A stretch of DNA of 64,000 nt from Piezodorus guildinii (taxonomy: Eukaryota > Arthropoda > Insecta > Hemiptera > Pentatomidae). The DNA lies in assembly GCA_023052935.1 (NCBI GenBank), contig CM041295.1, forward strand, positions 164,443,366-164,507,365, read 5' to 3'. Of this stretch, positions 44,167 through 56,145 are shown piece after piece. Numbering within the stretch: the stretch's first letter is position 1; each line of letters begins with the position of its first letter. A model generated the notes under the pieces. That model had not been told where the DNA came from. It was given only the letters and a program-made list of their open reading frames with translations, and made no database searches. A program made the translations under genes and the position numbers.

Positions 44167-44964
44167 ATCATTTGCAGAAACATCGCTCCATAATTATATT
44201 TGTGCACACCAGTATCTTCCTAATATGGTCCCCATTTTTACAATAAATACATTCAAGAGCTAAAACTGAAAAAAAAAAATATTGATTTATTTATACATTA
44301 TATCATATCCATTTTTATATGATCAAATTATTAAATTTAAAATTTTGGTTTATTATTTGCAATAATGAACCTTTGTAATCGACCAAACAAATAAAAAAAA
44401 ATACCGCCACTCAAAATTTGAGAGCTTACATTTCAAGATAGATAGCAACCGAATAAAGAATTTAAAAAATCCGTTTTTCCTAATTTATAAATAAATAAAT
44501 GCCAACAATGGAGTCCTAAGCGGTATGTGACTGAGAATTAAATTTCCTACAAAAAAAAAAATTGATCCGTTGACTGTTTTCTATTAAGATGTTAACGTTA
44601 ATCTAATCAAAGATTATAAGATTTTATTATTAACATTTTACATTTATATATAATTAACTTATTAAATTTAAACATTTTTTTTTGTAATATTTTGATGAGT
44701 TTTATATTCTAAGAGCATTTTTTAGAATGGTTCTATTAAAGAAATTATAATTGTGAGTCAAAAATTGTTTAGCACCTATTATTAGCCTATTAGCCGAAAG
44801 GTAGTGGAATTTTACATAAAGAGGTGGAGTGGTTAGACATTTTTTTATTTCATAATGATTTATTTTTTAAGATGCTCTGTAACTTACCATCCAACAAAAA
44901 AAAAGAAAGTGGAAATATACAATATTGTTACATTATTAATCAAACTTATCAATATACGAACATA
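43781..44964. other. AT-rich DNA with (TA)n tract
   Basis: Contains a TA microsatellite at 44,087-44,163 and no supported gene. Confidence 0.6.
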
Positions 44965-45115
44965 TGGAAAGGGAAAATATCACAATCATGAAAATTCATA
45001 ATTTCGTTTTTTAACGGAAATAGACGTTTTAAGGTATTCCAATCAAACACCAAGTCTTACAAAAAAGACCTGAGTGTGCACATGGTAGGAGTCCTATAAA
45101 TGTCTAGTCTAATTG
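44965..45115 (+). repeat. T-family copy T5 (highly diverged fragment)
   Basis: Retains the order GGGAAAATATCACAATCATGAAAA, an ACGGAAATAGACGTTTTA block, an ACCAAGTC block and GAGTCCTATAAATG, as in T1-T3 (ACGGAAATACACGTTTTA, ACCAAGTCCCGC, AAGTCCTATGAA). Ends not resolved. Confidence 0.6.
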
Positions 45116-45171
45116 TGAGAGGAGATACTAAACGTTAAGTGGAACAAAAATGTTCATATGAGCATTCACAT

Positions 45172-45594
45172 TGATATTGATTGTGAACGCTTAGGGAGGT
45201 TAGCCATGGTTTGTGAACGCTTAGGGAGGTTAGTCCATGGTTTGTGAACGTTTAGGGAGGTTAGCCATGGTTTGTGAACGCTTAGGGAGGTTAGCCATGG
45301 TTTGTGAACGTTTAGGGAGGTTAGCCATGGTTTGTGAACGTTTAGGGAGGTTAGCCATGATTTGTGAACGCTTAGGGAGGTTAGCCATGGTTTGTGAACG
45401 CTTAGGGAGGTTAGCCATGGTTTGTGAACGTTTAGGGAGGTTAGCCATGGTTTGTGAACGCTTAGGGAGGTTAGCCATGGTTTGTGAACGCTTAGGGAGG
45501 TTAGCCATGGTTTGTGAACGTTTAGGGAGGTTAGCCATGGTTTACGTTGTTGTGAACGCTTAGGGAGGTTAGCCATGGTTTACGTTGTTGGTTA
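45172..45594. repeat. 30-bp minisatellite, about 14 copies
   Basis: Unit AACGYTTAGGGAGGTTAGCC plus ATGGTTTGTG. The main difference between units is C or T in ACG(C/T)TTAG; one unit has an extra T and one has ATGA. The two last units carry a TTTACGTTGT variant. The 30-bp period keeps several frames open on both strands. Confidence 0.95.
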
Positions 45595-46757
45595 AATTGT
45601 CAAGGATGAAGTTCTGTCAAGACAAATGGCTCATGTGAACTTTTTGCTTCCCTCTCATTGAGGCATAGTATCTCCTGTTACAATATCACAAGACATTTAT
45701 GAGACACATATTAAGCAAAATTATCTTTTTGGTCCTTTTATTTAAATTCTTGCTTCCTCCCATCCTTGATCGACCAATAAAGCTAAGTTTGTTTTGCAAC
45801 ATTTAGAGTTCATTAAATTTAGAAGTTTTTCTGATATCCGGAAAATCTAAAACAAAACGATAAAAGAGTAAGAGCTCCTTGAAATTTACGAATATTCTGA
45901 GAAATATTAAAATTTAATTTTCCGCATGACGTTGTTTGTGAATTTACTTTCCTATTTTGAGAATTTGACTTTTTAACCTTGTGGGACCTTACATTTGGAA
46001 CCACTTGTTTCTCTCTGCGTTCATATAAAGTAGACCATTATTTTTTGATGCCATCAATATGATATAAGAATATAAAATATAAATATAATAATAAATATAA
46101 AAATCATTTTTAATAATATTAAAATTTTTTTTTTCTTCAGGAATAACCCAAACGCATGATATACTTTTTGGGAAATTGAACATTTTAGAAAATATTATCT
46201 GTTATATAAACTCATCCATTGTAATGAGGAACGAAAGAAGTGCAAACTTAAGAAATTTTTACTCGTTATTATTTCTAATATTATATTTATTTATTCCGTG
46301 AAAAGTCTGATGCACGCAAAATACTTTTCATTTAATAAAAAATTAAAGAAACAGAGAAATAATATAATATTAAAAATAAGAGTTATATTATTATATTTTC
46401 ATCAATCGGTTTATATGAAACGACATCATACCAAACAGTATTTAATTTATTTGGCCATGTTAGTAAACTATAACAACTGAATTAAAGTACGGGTTAAGGT
46501 GAAATAATTGCTAATAAGGGAACCTGAGGTGAGAGCCTCCGATGTACTAGTCAATTAGCATGCTATATCTGCCTTCAGTGTAAATACCAAACCCTTTTGG
46601 CACGCTTGCCGCCCTTCATTTAGATCACAGATTACTGAGTAAAATAAAACAGTCGTTGTGAGCTGGCCAAATAACTTAAGGTAGCCGGGAAGCCAACCGA
46701 CATACACGTCAAGGCATTTACCTTTCTGCTTATGCTGCTTCATGCATCCCTCTTCAA

Positions 46758-46792
<35 letters not shown>

Positions 46793-47295
46793 CCGGATAA
46801 ACCTGTTTCATTTAAACATCTCGGGAACGAAACATCACATTTTCGGTAAAAGCGATGACCGTTTATTAAAATAAGAATGAGAAAATAACAAAATTAAATT
46901 TATATTTTAACGTAAATATATTCATAATTACCTACATAAATTAATATTTTTTCCCTCAAACTCCTGTTGAACGATTGATAAATGAAAATTCTGTTTATTA
47001 TAAATGACATTTCACTTATGAAAGGGTTAATTTGAAATCAAAAAGTTCGTGAATGGATGTTAAAAAAAAAAATTTAGTCCAGAAAAAATTGTTTCCTTAA
47101 GGAACTGTGATATTGCTTAATGTTTCATTTTTTTTGGCTTAGTTCTCCACGATAAACCGAATTTTTCAAGAATATTTTCGGCAATATTTTTCAAGGTTTA
47201 ATCTTTGGGATAATTCATTCATAGAATATGAATCGGTTTTCAATGCCATTTTTCTTAGGCGAGTTGGTATCACTTCTTCCCTTGAATTGATTGAT
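45591..47295. other. Unassigned AT-rich region with a 29-nt T run
   Basis: No gene supported. A T homopolymer at about 46,761-46,789 could be the A tail of a minus-strand retrocopy lying to its right, but no body is recognised. The open frame at 46,555-46,743 has no known motif. Confidence 0.5.
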
Positions 47296-47340
47296 TTAAA
47301 AATATTAAAACAATCTTAACCATTGTTTTAATATTTTTAA
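47296..47340. repeat. 19-bp perfect hairpin
   Basis: TTAAAAATATTAAAACAAT (47,296-47,314) and its exact reverse complement (47,322-47,340) around a 7-nt loop. AT-rich, so chance or a small palindromic element are both possible. Confidence 0.75.
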
Positions 47341-47799
47341 GCTTCGATATCTCTTATCCCATGTTTATTCCCGTCCTTCGAATATGTCTTTTCACGAAGG
47401 ACACGCTAGCACTGATGATATTAGGAGAGCCCTACCACGACCAGCAAGAGCAAGGGCCTCTTTGGCAAAACCCCAGGCCTCAGTTATTTCATTACCTTTT
47501 ATTTCAATGTGTACTTGCATACATACATAATCAATTGATTTTCCTTCTTCAGTCATCATTTTAGTGATTTTTTAAAGTATTAGAATTCCTGGAGGGCTGG
47601 AATTAAAATTATCTTTAATCTTTATAAATGCATATTTTGGGTTCTGAACTGAACGAATCTGGAACAATCGAGCCTTTCTTGATAGATAGTGTAATGTAAA
47701 TCGATAGTAATAACAATAGCATTATTACAAACTATAGATGCAACAGCACTAAGGCGATTTTGACTCATGGAAAGAATTCCTCCATGGAAAGGATCCCTC
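47341..47799. other. Unassigned region
   Basis: No supported feature. The open frame at 47,361-47,564 shows no motif. Confidence 0.5.
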
Positions 47800-48106
47800 G
47801 AAAGAGGGATCACCCGTAGTAGGGTGGCTAGCATAACAGTCTCCTATATCCCAGCCAAAGGTCATGGGTTCAAATCCGCAGGTGGTCCTAGGATTTTTAA
47901 TAGGGGTGAAAAACTCTTAGTTATGCTGTCCTTCGAGGGGACGTTAAAAGGTGGTCCCGAGACTGTGCGATGTCACGTACTCATTAAAGATCCCTGTCCT
48001 AATAAAACCTGAATATACAAAATTTAGGACTGCCACTGTAGCATCGTCCGATTAGCCACAGTAGCATAAAGTGACGTTAAATAAATAAACAAACAGAATT
48101 TGATAG
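47800..48106 (+). mobile_element. tRNA-derived SINE-like element (SINE-2)
   Basis: An A-box-like TGGCTAGCATA (about 47,826) and a B-box-like GGTTCAAATCC (47,867-47,877) are spaced about 40 bp apart as in tRNA promoters. A body with TCCTTCGAGGGGACGTTAAA follows, then a second GTGACGTTAAATAAATAAAC 3' end, the form of many arthropod SINE tails. The 5' flank has two near-repeated AAAGAATTCCTCCATGG / AAAGGATCCCTCG blocks. Not the same family as SINE-1 by eye. Confidence 0.65.
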
Positions 48107-48359
48107 ATGTATCAGATTTGTGATTGAGGTTTCTCCCAACTTAAGATCGAGCTAGGCTTAATAAAAGTAAATGGTTGTGTTTTCATTTCTACTGTACTTA
48201 CATTGATTGATGATATCTGATTTACTGTGAACTATACTTTTTTTTAGGCATAATGTATTGTAATGTATTGAGAATACTGGGGGGAGTAACGTAATTATTA
48301 AATAATTGTAATATTAATTAAATAAATATTTATAAGCCTTTGTCAGCAAAAGTCAAAAG

Positions 48360-49041
48360 GCATTTCCCAAACCCCCTTGGATTGTCAATGGGCATGGGCT
48401 GTCTGTGGGCTGCCTTCCCCCTCCCCCCCCCCCCCGCGCGGTACACCTGGTACATTCTAGACCCCAGCTGCTAGGCTTGACAAAGGTTGGACTTCCCATG
48501 TCAGCGCCGCCCGAGGTGCCGAGGATGAGGAAGAAGATTCCAAGAGGGCAGTCTGACACCAGCCACGAGAAGTCAAGTCCTATCCTCAAGAAGAGGTCAG
48601 TCTTATTCCAGCAAGAGGAGAGTCGAGTTTCATCCTCAAGAAGAAGCGAGGTCCGTCTGGGGGTCAGAAAGAGCAGCTGGAGGATGAAGCTGAGAAGGGG
48701 CGCCTAAGATGATTCTACCTTCGCCAGCCGACTAAGTGTTGTAAAGGTATTTTCTTTAATTGTGATATTGTAACTATAATGTCCCTCAGTATTCTCAACC
48801 ATTGTGTAAATATATGGTATATGTTTAATTTTATTTAAATGATAATGTCATTTATTGAAATCTGTCTAATTTAATCTTACCCTGCATGCCACCTACTGCG
48901 ATTGGTAAACACGAAACCTTTAGAAAGGAAATCCAATGGTTTCTTCAGTAATATCAGTCTATACTTACATTAAATATATCAGATAAGCTAGTTTTTGAAC
49001 CTACCGCTGCCTTAAAAAAGCAGCCGGTCAAAAACATAGCA
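48360..49041 (-). repeat. R-A interspersed repeat, copy 3 (inverted, diverged)
   Basis: The minus strand starts TGCTATGTTTTTGACC at 49,041 and keeps the AAGGCAGCGGTA, GGATTTCC, ATTCTCAA, GGCTGGCGAAGGTAGAATC and pyrimidine-rich blocks, then ends near a CCTTTTGAC block at 48,360. It has a degenerate internal tandem of about 27 bp (48,565-48,650) and a 14-15-nt C run at about 48,422-48,436. Confidence 0.7.
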
Positions 49042-49239
49042 GTATCCTATCAACGTGGATTGCTCAGCTTAAAATTTTGTATTGAGTCGAGGTTTTGAAG
49101 ATATATCGAAGAACAAGATGGATAATTTAAGAAAAATTTAGTTATATGGTTAGTCGCCAACTTGTCAAATCAGCAAGGGTTATAATATAAAATGGTGAGC
49201 TAAATACTTGGAATGTACCCATCGAATGAGAAACACCGA

Positions 49240-49532
49240 CAATCGGTTTATATGACATCGAAAAAGTGGCCACGCTTATATATCTGGTTTCAATTGTTAT
49301 GCAGAACCACGCAGTTAAACAGGAAAACGGGATAGTCTTGGTGAACAGGTGTTACATAAGACAAAAATGGAGAGGAAGGCCAATGCTCCGATCGTCTCAT
49401 GGTGTGGCAAGCGACGTTCAAACTATGCTCGGCATCAAGAACTGGATGGTGGTAGTCAGAGATAGAGACATTTGAAGGAAGCCAGTCGAGGAGGCCAGAA
49501 GTCGTCACGGAGTTATAGTGCCGAGCTAATAT
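49240..49532 (+). mobile_element. RTE-like 3' tail fragment
   Basis: Reads WRGRPMLRSSHGVASDVQTM and NWMVVVRDRD, then KPVEEARSRHGVIV, parallel to the C-terminal tail of the element at 21,842 (RRGRPRLRWSDGVAADARVL...). Diverged and with stops; about 290 bp, truncated at the 5' side. Confidence 0.65.
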
Positions 49533-49535
49533 TGA

Positions 49536-50439
49536 CTATGGAAACAAAAAATCTCCCTAAATCCTTGATCTTTTCACTCCAAGTTCCATGATTGCAAGAT
49601 ATCAACCTACAGATTTACACATATATCCATATTAAAGAATAGTTTCCTTCGCGTATACAATCATTCATGCTGACTGCTTTTGGAAATCTTAACCCAAATT
49701 ATCCCTAAATCCGTACTCAAATCACTTTATTGATGTAAACATATTTTTTTATTGATTCATTTATGATATAAACATATGTTTTTTTCGAAATAGTGCAAGA
49801 AGAACTTTTATTAGATGGCTCCTGGTAGGCTATTTGACCAGCGGAGCATCACTTCCAGATCTTTGTTCTATTTTGAACACTTGATTGGGGGCGCTGGAAA
49901 TATCTCAACAGTTCTCAGCTCTCCAAACAATTCTCTTCATATTTATTTGTAATATCTCCTATTTAATGAAATAAACAGGCGGAAAACAACCAAGAGCAGT
50001 CATCTTTCTCATTCTCATCACATTGATAACTAATCCATTTTTTCACTGAATAAAATTTATGTACATAACTGATATGTACAAATCATTTTCAACGGAGCCG
50101 TTCCAATTTATTGTTTAATGTATACCGAAGTGATTACAGAATACCGAATTCGCATTCATTGACTCAATGGCGTCTTCTGTTATGATTTAAATTTCGTTCC
50201 CGTCAACCTATACCTTTTTGTTAGTAATTTAGCAGCCCTTCATCAAGCTTTTTCTGATCACCTGTCTTTACTCTTTTTATTGTCCCTCCTAGTACCACCA
50301 GTGAGACACTATTATCCATCGTGTTCCTTCTCAACTCCTCGGAAAGATCTTGATAAGGATATTTATAGAGTGAACATAAATTAAGAAATCAGTGCTATTA
50401 CTTAAGTTCTAGTCTACCCAAAAATCTGTGCTTTGCATA
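49536..50439. other. Unassigned region
   Basis: AT-rich sequence without a recognised motif. It may include further decayed non-LTR sequence continuous with the next entry. Confidence 0.4.
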
Positions 50440-51900
50440 GAACGCACATCTTATATCCTCACTTTCTCATCTTAAAATTCACCTACAAAATTCTTAATGA
50501 TTTGTGTGTACGCACTAACAGAAATTTTTTAAAATTGTTAGATTTGTTTTGGAAAACTGATTCCCTTGATCACAATCCACGCCTATAAATAATACGACTT
50601 ACCTTGTCGCTCTCTTAAAAAACAGTATTTCTTCAAAACAGTATCAATATCTCTTGTCTCAGTTTTAACGCAAACACGGACTCAAAACAATTTTGGAGCT
50701 TAGTGAATCGTTTTTGTCACAAGAATTTTGTTTGTAACAACAGTATATAAATTCCAATTGTACTCCTTTCTGGGTTTCATTCTTTATAAGTGTATGTGAC
50801 CCCATTTATCTTCTCCTTTTCTGTAGAAGTCAGTCCCTTTGTTTATTTTTGCCATTTTGGATTCTACCTTCACAACCAATGAATTAGAGTTTTTAGTTTA
50901 GAGTATCAAACCTTAAAAAACAACGAGGCCCCAGGTCCTGATCGTATTACATACCAATTTGTTTAACAAACTTCTCTTTGACAGACACCTTACCTGCTTT
51001 AATTAATTTATGATCCCGGAGAATCACCTCACTCATTCCACCAATCATTTGTTTTCCCTCAATACATACAAGATGTCGACCAAGTTTCAAACTTTAGAAC
51101 TTTAGAGGAATTTCCTGCCTAAACTGTATGGCTGAGATTTGTCCCACTCTCTACCGATATTGTCTAAATCAGTTTATGAAAGAAAGTAATCTCAAACCAG
51201 TTTTTGGCATGGGAAAAGAAGAAGAAAAACAAATTACTGCTTTGAAGGCAGTATTCGTTCCTGTTGATCATTTTTCCCTGCTCTTAATTTTAAACAACCT
51301 CGGTGTCACCTCCGATTCCATGACTCTTATAAACATATTATACCCTTATGCTGTGTTTTATTTTAGTGTGGTTACGGCTATACGCCAAGGATCCTAGTTC
51401 AGCGAGGTATCGTTTCCTTTTTCGTGGATGCTATGCTCTTTATATTCTCATGGGTAAGAATAAAATAAAAAATTCTCTTTACTCGGATGACATTGTATAT
51501 GACATTGGTAAATGGGAAACAATTCATTAACCCTCCCAAATAATATTAATATTGTTGCAGCTTACTGTGAATTGTGGAATTATCGGACTTAGTCAGCAGC
51601 TTGTTCCATAGAGCACTGTCTCATCGCAAATCTTCTCCAGCGGCGTACACCGGAAGCCTTCAGATCTGCCTCGACACCTTCCAGCCAACGGAGTCGGGGG
51701 CTCCCTCACTTAGTCCACTACCTGGCTTTCAGTTTTCTAGGGAATCTATTGGGATCCATCGTCTGTACATGCCTAAACCATCTTAATTGAAATATTCAAG
51801 TAAAACAAATATCTTGGCGTCACGCTTACATTACCACTTTCTTTTCTTTCCCATCTCATGAAAAAATATCACCAGCTAAGGTTGGATAAATATAATTTGG
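50440..51900 (+). pseudogene. Strongly decayed non-LTR reverse transcriptase (CR1-like)
   Basis: Scattered remnants in collinear order on the plus strand: a FWSLVNRF-like linker (about 50,690), NNEAPGPDRITYQ (RT block 1, about 50,920), AIRQGS (about 51,380), YSDDIVYDIG (catalytic block remnant, about 51,480) and KYLGVTLTLPLSFLSHLMKK (about 51,805). Every block is in a different frame or has stops. This is much older than the CR1-a and CR1-b copies. The clade is uncertain. Confidence 0.6.
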
Positions 51901-52344
51901 TCAAATCTAAATCTAAATAATAATGTAACACTAAATAATAAGCTCAAGCAATTCAATGGTGTGCGTCGTGCAGTCAAGTTTGGTCTCTCAGGCGTGCGAA
52001 ATTTTAGAAAAAATTTCAATTTCAAAAAACCTCTTCCTATAAAAATTGTTCTTCCTTTCATCTTCTACGTACGCAAAATTATTTTCTAGGAATAGAAACA
52101 AGTCTACATGTTCAAGGTTCATTTTCGGTACTGACAGTAGCTTCTCTTATCCCAACGATACTCTTGCCAGTTTTTCGGAAGTTTAATGAATCTCTAACGG
52201 TAATACTCGGTTAATCGGTTGATTGATCTTTGGATCTTTCGAATACAAGGATCGATGTACCTTGTAGTTTGTGAGGATTTTAAAGTTGATAGGGAAACTG
52301 CATCTAAACTCCCTGCCATGGGTGGATGGGAAGCCTCACTGGGA
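51901..52344. other. Unassigned region
   Basis: No supported feature; possibly the end of the decayed element before it. Confidence 0.4.
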
Positions 52345-52640
52345 ATGAATGAATGAATGAAAAATAATTTTTCAAAAATAATTCTGGGACAGTTAGTCCC
52401 CTAAGAATAATATAAATGTACATTAAATATTCATCTTCAGGCTATTAAGACTTTAAAAATATAGATCTTTTACAAAATAACAAATTATACTGCATACTAT
52501 GAATCCAAATATACAAAAATACATACATACACTTACACACACGTATATGTATATTATATATATATTCACAAGGTAATACTACAACCTTATAATTAATACA
52601 AGAAATAAAATGTATAGTATAGTATTTCTTATGTAACACT
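52345..52640 (-). mobile_element. CR1-b-family 3' UTR fragment
   Basis: On the minus strand it ends with the GGGAC..GTCCC hairpin (52,386-52,400), AGAATTATTTTT and a (CATT)n tail (about 52,345-52,360), matching the CR1-b 3' end at 1798-1860. It includes the AATATAAATGTACA-TTAAAT block and CA/TA-rich simple sequence. Only the UTR is present, so it is a very short 5' truncation. Confidence 0.75.
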
Positions 52641-53597
52641 GGTGATAAAGAAGACACTGTGTTCTACTTGGGAGAACGTAGTCAATCTCATCTCACCGTT
52701 AACTGGCAAAACTTTTTTTTACTTTATACTTTATACCTTCTAGAACACGTTACTTTTAGTTTTTATTCCTGAAGTATTGTTTTATTTTCTATTTTGTCTG
52801 TATTTAATGTCTGTAATTTTTCTGTTTAATTTTATATCACAGGGATCTCTGGCAGAACAGCATAAAGCTTGTTTATTTATTTACATAACTACGTAAATAT
52901 TTAAGATTAATAAAATATTAATATTATTTTACAGAATACATAGGTTTCTGGATCATGTTTTTTTTTTATTTTTTTACGTTTCCATCAAACAATATTTTAA
53001 CGTTTTGTACATGCAATAATTATACAAATAAAAGTGAAAACTCATGTTTTATTTATTTTTTTTTTTTTTTATGACCCTATACCTAATAATTTTATTTTTT
53101 TAAATATGAAGAAAGAATGTAAAAACAAATTAATTTGAAAGACCCACTGCGATCGGGATATACAATTTTTATTCGATCTAATAAAGAATGTTTAACATTC
53201 TCTGCTCATAAATGACTACAGATTTTATTCAAATCGCTGCAGAATGATGAATAAAACACTACATTTAGCATCTATTTATCTAGCAATCAGAGCTTTCATA
53301 CGTTTATATATCGCTTATTCATGAGTGCAGAAGTGCTACCTTAAGTGACATGTAATCCTTAAAAAAATGTATAAATAAAATCGTTGCCAGAGTCTTATTC
53401 TGAAATAATAACCCATTTGTTGATAGCATAATGAGTAATTTCTTGATTCTGTTAAAATGCTTAAGGGGTTCCGAAATTATTACCAGCTCCCAAATATCTT
53501 GATCGAGATAATATATGTGAAATATGATTATACTATACTAAAGGTTGTAAAATGCTTTACACTTTAAACGGAGATAATTATATGAATGTAATGTAAT

Positions 53598-53599
<2 letters not shown>
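52641..53599. other. Unassigned AT-rich region
   Basis: T-rich low complexity (52,960-52,975; 53,055-53,070). No supported gene. Confidence 0.5.
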
Positions 53600-53630
<31 letters not shown>

Positions 53631-54186
53631 CGAGGCGACAACCACCAGGTTCGCCTTTACACCGTTAGACACAGGTTACATGATTATAGGAGTAGAGTGA
53701 GAGTATAGTTTAGATCTGAGAGTAAAGATGGTGTGACTTTAGGAAGCGAATGATGTTAGTTATATGAGGAGAGGAATCAGAGATAAGAAGCGACAGATCG
53801 GTGGGGAGGTTGAAAAGAATACGTGAAGCGGTTATTGTCGGCATTCTGTGAGGATGTGGAGTATTGAGAGAGGAACCTGACATGATCGACAGAGAGGCGG
53901 ATGTCCACGGGCCATGAGATAACCGTGGGTCAACCGAGAGTGTCCCATACGAAGTCGCGCGAGCACAACCTCTTCGCGTCGAGACGGCCGGCAGGAGGAC
54001 CCCCAAGGGCCAACACGGGGCCGAATAAGGCGAAGCTTGTTGTTCCCGAGGGCCTCCCACTCCCGCTGCCAGCAACCCAATATGCTCGAATTGAAGTGAC
54101 AAGATCAGGCAGGCTCACACCTTGAAGTTCAAGACCCTCGGAAACCGCACGACGTGCCGCTAAATCAGCCCGATCGTTCCCTTCGT
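53600..54186 (-). mobile_element. 3' end of a non-LTR element with RNase H, poly(A) tail
   Basis: The minus strand starts inside an RNase H domain: GNDRADLAARRA (about 54,140-54,180) is the motif that holds a catalytic Asp. It is followed, in the 53,832-54,080 frame, by NKLRLIRPRVGPW, RREEVVLARLRMGHSRLTHG and PPLCRSCQVPLSILHILTEC, the typical C-terminus of I/Jockey-type elements that carry RNase H. The 3' UTR ends in about 30 A (53,600-53,630 as T). Frames shift several times. It is 5'-truncated. Confidence 0.78.
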
Positions 54187-54370
54187 CGTAAACCTATGAC
54201 TTCCTGCCCTACAGTCTCCTTTAATAATTCTCCTCTAGTCCCTTTTGAACAGATCCGATATCTAGGACTCCATCTTGACAAACGACTTACTTGGAATCCT
54301 CATACACGACAAGAAACTAATAGAAGTTTTCGGCTACTTCAACACTTACTTGACAAACAAGCCTTGTTCA
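54187..54370 (+). mobile_element. Jockey-like RT fragment (J family)
   Basis: Reads FNNSPLVPFEQIRYLGLHLD and KRLTWNPHTRQE then RSFRLLQHLLDKQ, nearly the same as element J at 55,690-55,880 but in opposite orientation and only about 180 bp long. Confidence 0.7.
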
Positions 54371-54645
54371 TGTCTATTTTCTTTCAGCCTATTTACTTGT
54401 TGTGTTATATAATACAGATGTAAATATCAATAATTTTTTTTTAATCACAAATAATTTAAAACTTTTTATTCGAAAAAAATAATAATTTCGAAAACAGATC
54501 GTAAAGCTTCTTCTTGCACAACGCACTTAGTTGCATCAACACTATCTGAAAATAGAAACACTCCGATCCAGTACTGGGCCAACGGAAAGTTAAAATAAAA
54601 CTGACGTTATTTTTATATTCAAAGCAACCATTAAAATAACTTTTA

Positions 54646-54698
<53 letters not shown>

Positions 54699-54725
54699 CA
54701 TATACATATATATATTTATTTATTT

Positions 54726-54757
<32 letters not shown>

Positions 54758-55237
54758 TGTAACAACTAGGATACTTCAGGTGCCTATACTGCACGTCAAC
54801 AGCAACAAAAATGTTCATATAAGCCAAGTTTTGACACCACACAAAAAAGAAAATTTTTATTCTGTTTTTTTATAGGAAACGACGATCACTGAAAAACCAT
54901 AACAGATAATTAAGTTTTAATATCGGTATCGCTTTGTTTCGTGCCATATTGCCCGGGAAAATCTTCATGAAATACTAACACAATAAACGATCTTGCTTTG
55001 GATTGAGTGGTTGTTGGTACGTCATCTGGGGATTTTATTAAATTAAATTTGAAATTCTAAGGCCATTAATCTCTTGTTTACTTGAAATATACTAAATTTA
55101 AACAATTTAAGAAAGGAGTTGTGGTGAATAGCTAGCAGCTGTAAGGTTGTTATTTAATTTTTTTTCACCCCTTCCTCGCCGGTAAGGAGGTTTCTCGTTC
55201 GCCTGGTTAATAAAATATGAAATTACTAAAGAAAATG
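54371..55237. other. AT-rich DNA with (TA)n and (GA)n microsatellites
   Basis: A TA tract lies at about 54,648-54,692 and a GA tract at 54,727-54,753. No gene supported. Confidence 0.7.
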
Positions 55238-55555
55238 TTTTTTTTTTTTCTTTTTTTATATTTATTTATTGAAATTTACAACTGTAATTTTACAAGTAAA
55301 TATGCTAAAAGAAAAATCACATGAGACAGACTTGTTGAGGAGCAACCCAATGGAAGCACTCCAGTAACTATTTTAAACAAGAAGTTCTCGAGGCCATCTT
55401 CTTTTCAGACGCCTCGGAGGATTATCAGGAATCGAAGAGGAAGCAAGGTTTGAAACTAGTGGGTTGGAGTGGGAATGGAGTTTGTCATAGAAGGATTACT
55501 ATCTAGTTCGGGCCAAATCAGCAACATATGGAACATTTAAGTCTTTATGGATGAT

Positions 55556-55968
55556 TTAATTTGTGACAAAGTAAGGAGCGTAGAGGATTTTACGAAGGAT
55601 TTTGAATTGTAAGGATTGGATACGGGAAGAATTCGATGGTTTAGTAGAGCCCCAAAGCTCAACTCCGTAAGTCCATATAGGCCTTGTGATGGTCACGTAG
55701 ATGAGCCTTTTGTAGTTAAGTGGAAGGTTTGAACGTCTGTCTAGTAAGTGTTGAAGTAATCGAAAGCGGCGAGCAGTTTCTTGTCGTTTCAGTCTTGTGT
55801 GTGGATTCCATGTGAGACGTTTGTCAAGGAGCAGTCCTAGGTAGCGGATCTGTTCAACAGGGACAAGTGGAATATTATTAAAGGATACTGTGGGACAGAA
55901 TGTCAATGGCTTAAGACGAAGGGTAAAGGTTATTTGATGGGGTTTGTTGGAATTTATTTTAATTCTCT
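55556..55968 (-). pseudogene. Element J ORF2, RT thumb and C-terminal part
   Basis: An open piece of 116 codons with QIRYLGLLLDKRLTWNPHTR, RFRLLQHLLDRRSNLPL and RPIWTYGVELWGSTKPSNSS, the conserved region after the catalytic block in Jockey-type RTs. The catalytic part lies across the insertion at 60,790-60,930. The element's 3' UTR follows to the left. Confidence 0.85.
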
Positions 55969-56145
55969 AATTCTGACACCCTACGCATCCAATCTACGCA
56001 TCCAAGCCAATCCAAAGTCCTCCGAACAATAGTTAATGCTCCTTATTAGGTTACCAACTGTACCCTACACCATGAACTTAATATTCCGTTTGTTTTAGAC
56101 CTGGTACCATCCAAATTTTCCAAATTTCATCAGGAAAAAGAAACC

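Noticed and set aside
45166..45576. Long repeat-protein ORFs on both strands of the 30-bp minisatellite
   Set aside because: The frames exist only because the period is a multiple of three; both strands are open and there is no flanking gene structure.
46675..46686. CTTAAGGTAGCC, which matches the 28S rRNA region used by R2 elements
   Set aside because: Only 12 bp match; the flanks do not resemble 28S rRNA, so chance is the better explanation.
52620..52700. Possible zinc-finger tail of an RNase H-type element (GDKEDTVFYL)
   Set aside because: The match is a few residues only and lacks the expected Cys/His pattern.
53710..54102. 130-codon ORF on the minus strand
   Set aside because: It is a frame shadow of the RNase H-type C-terminus read in the 53,832-54,080 frame.
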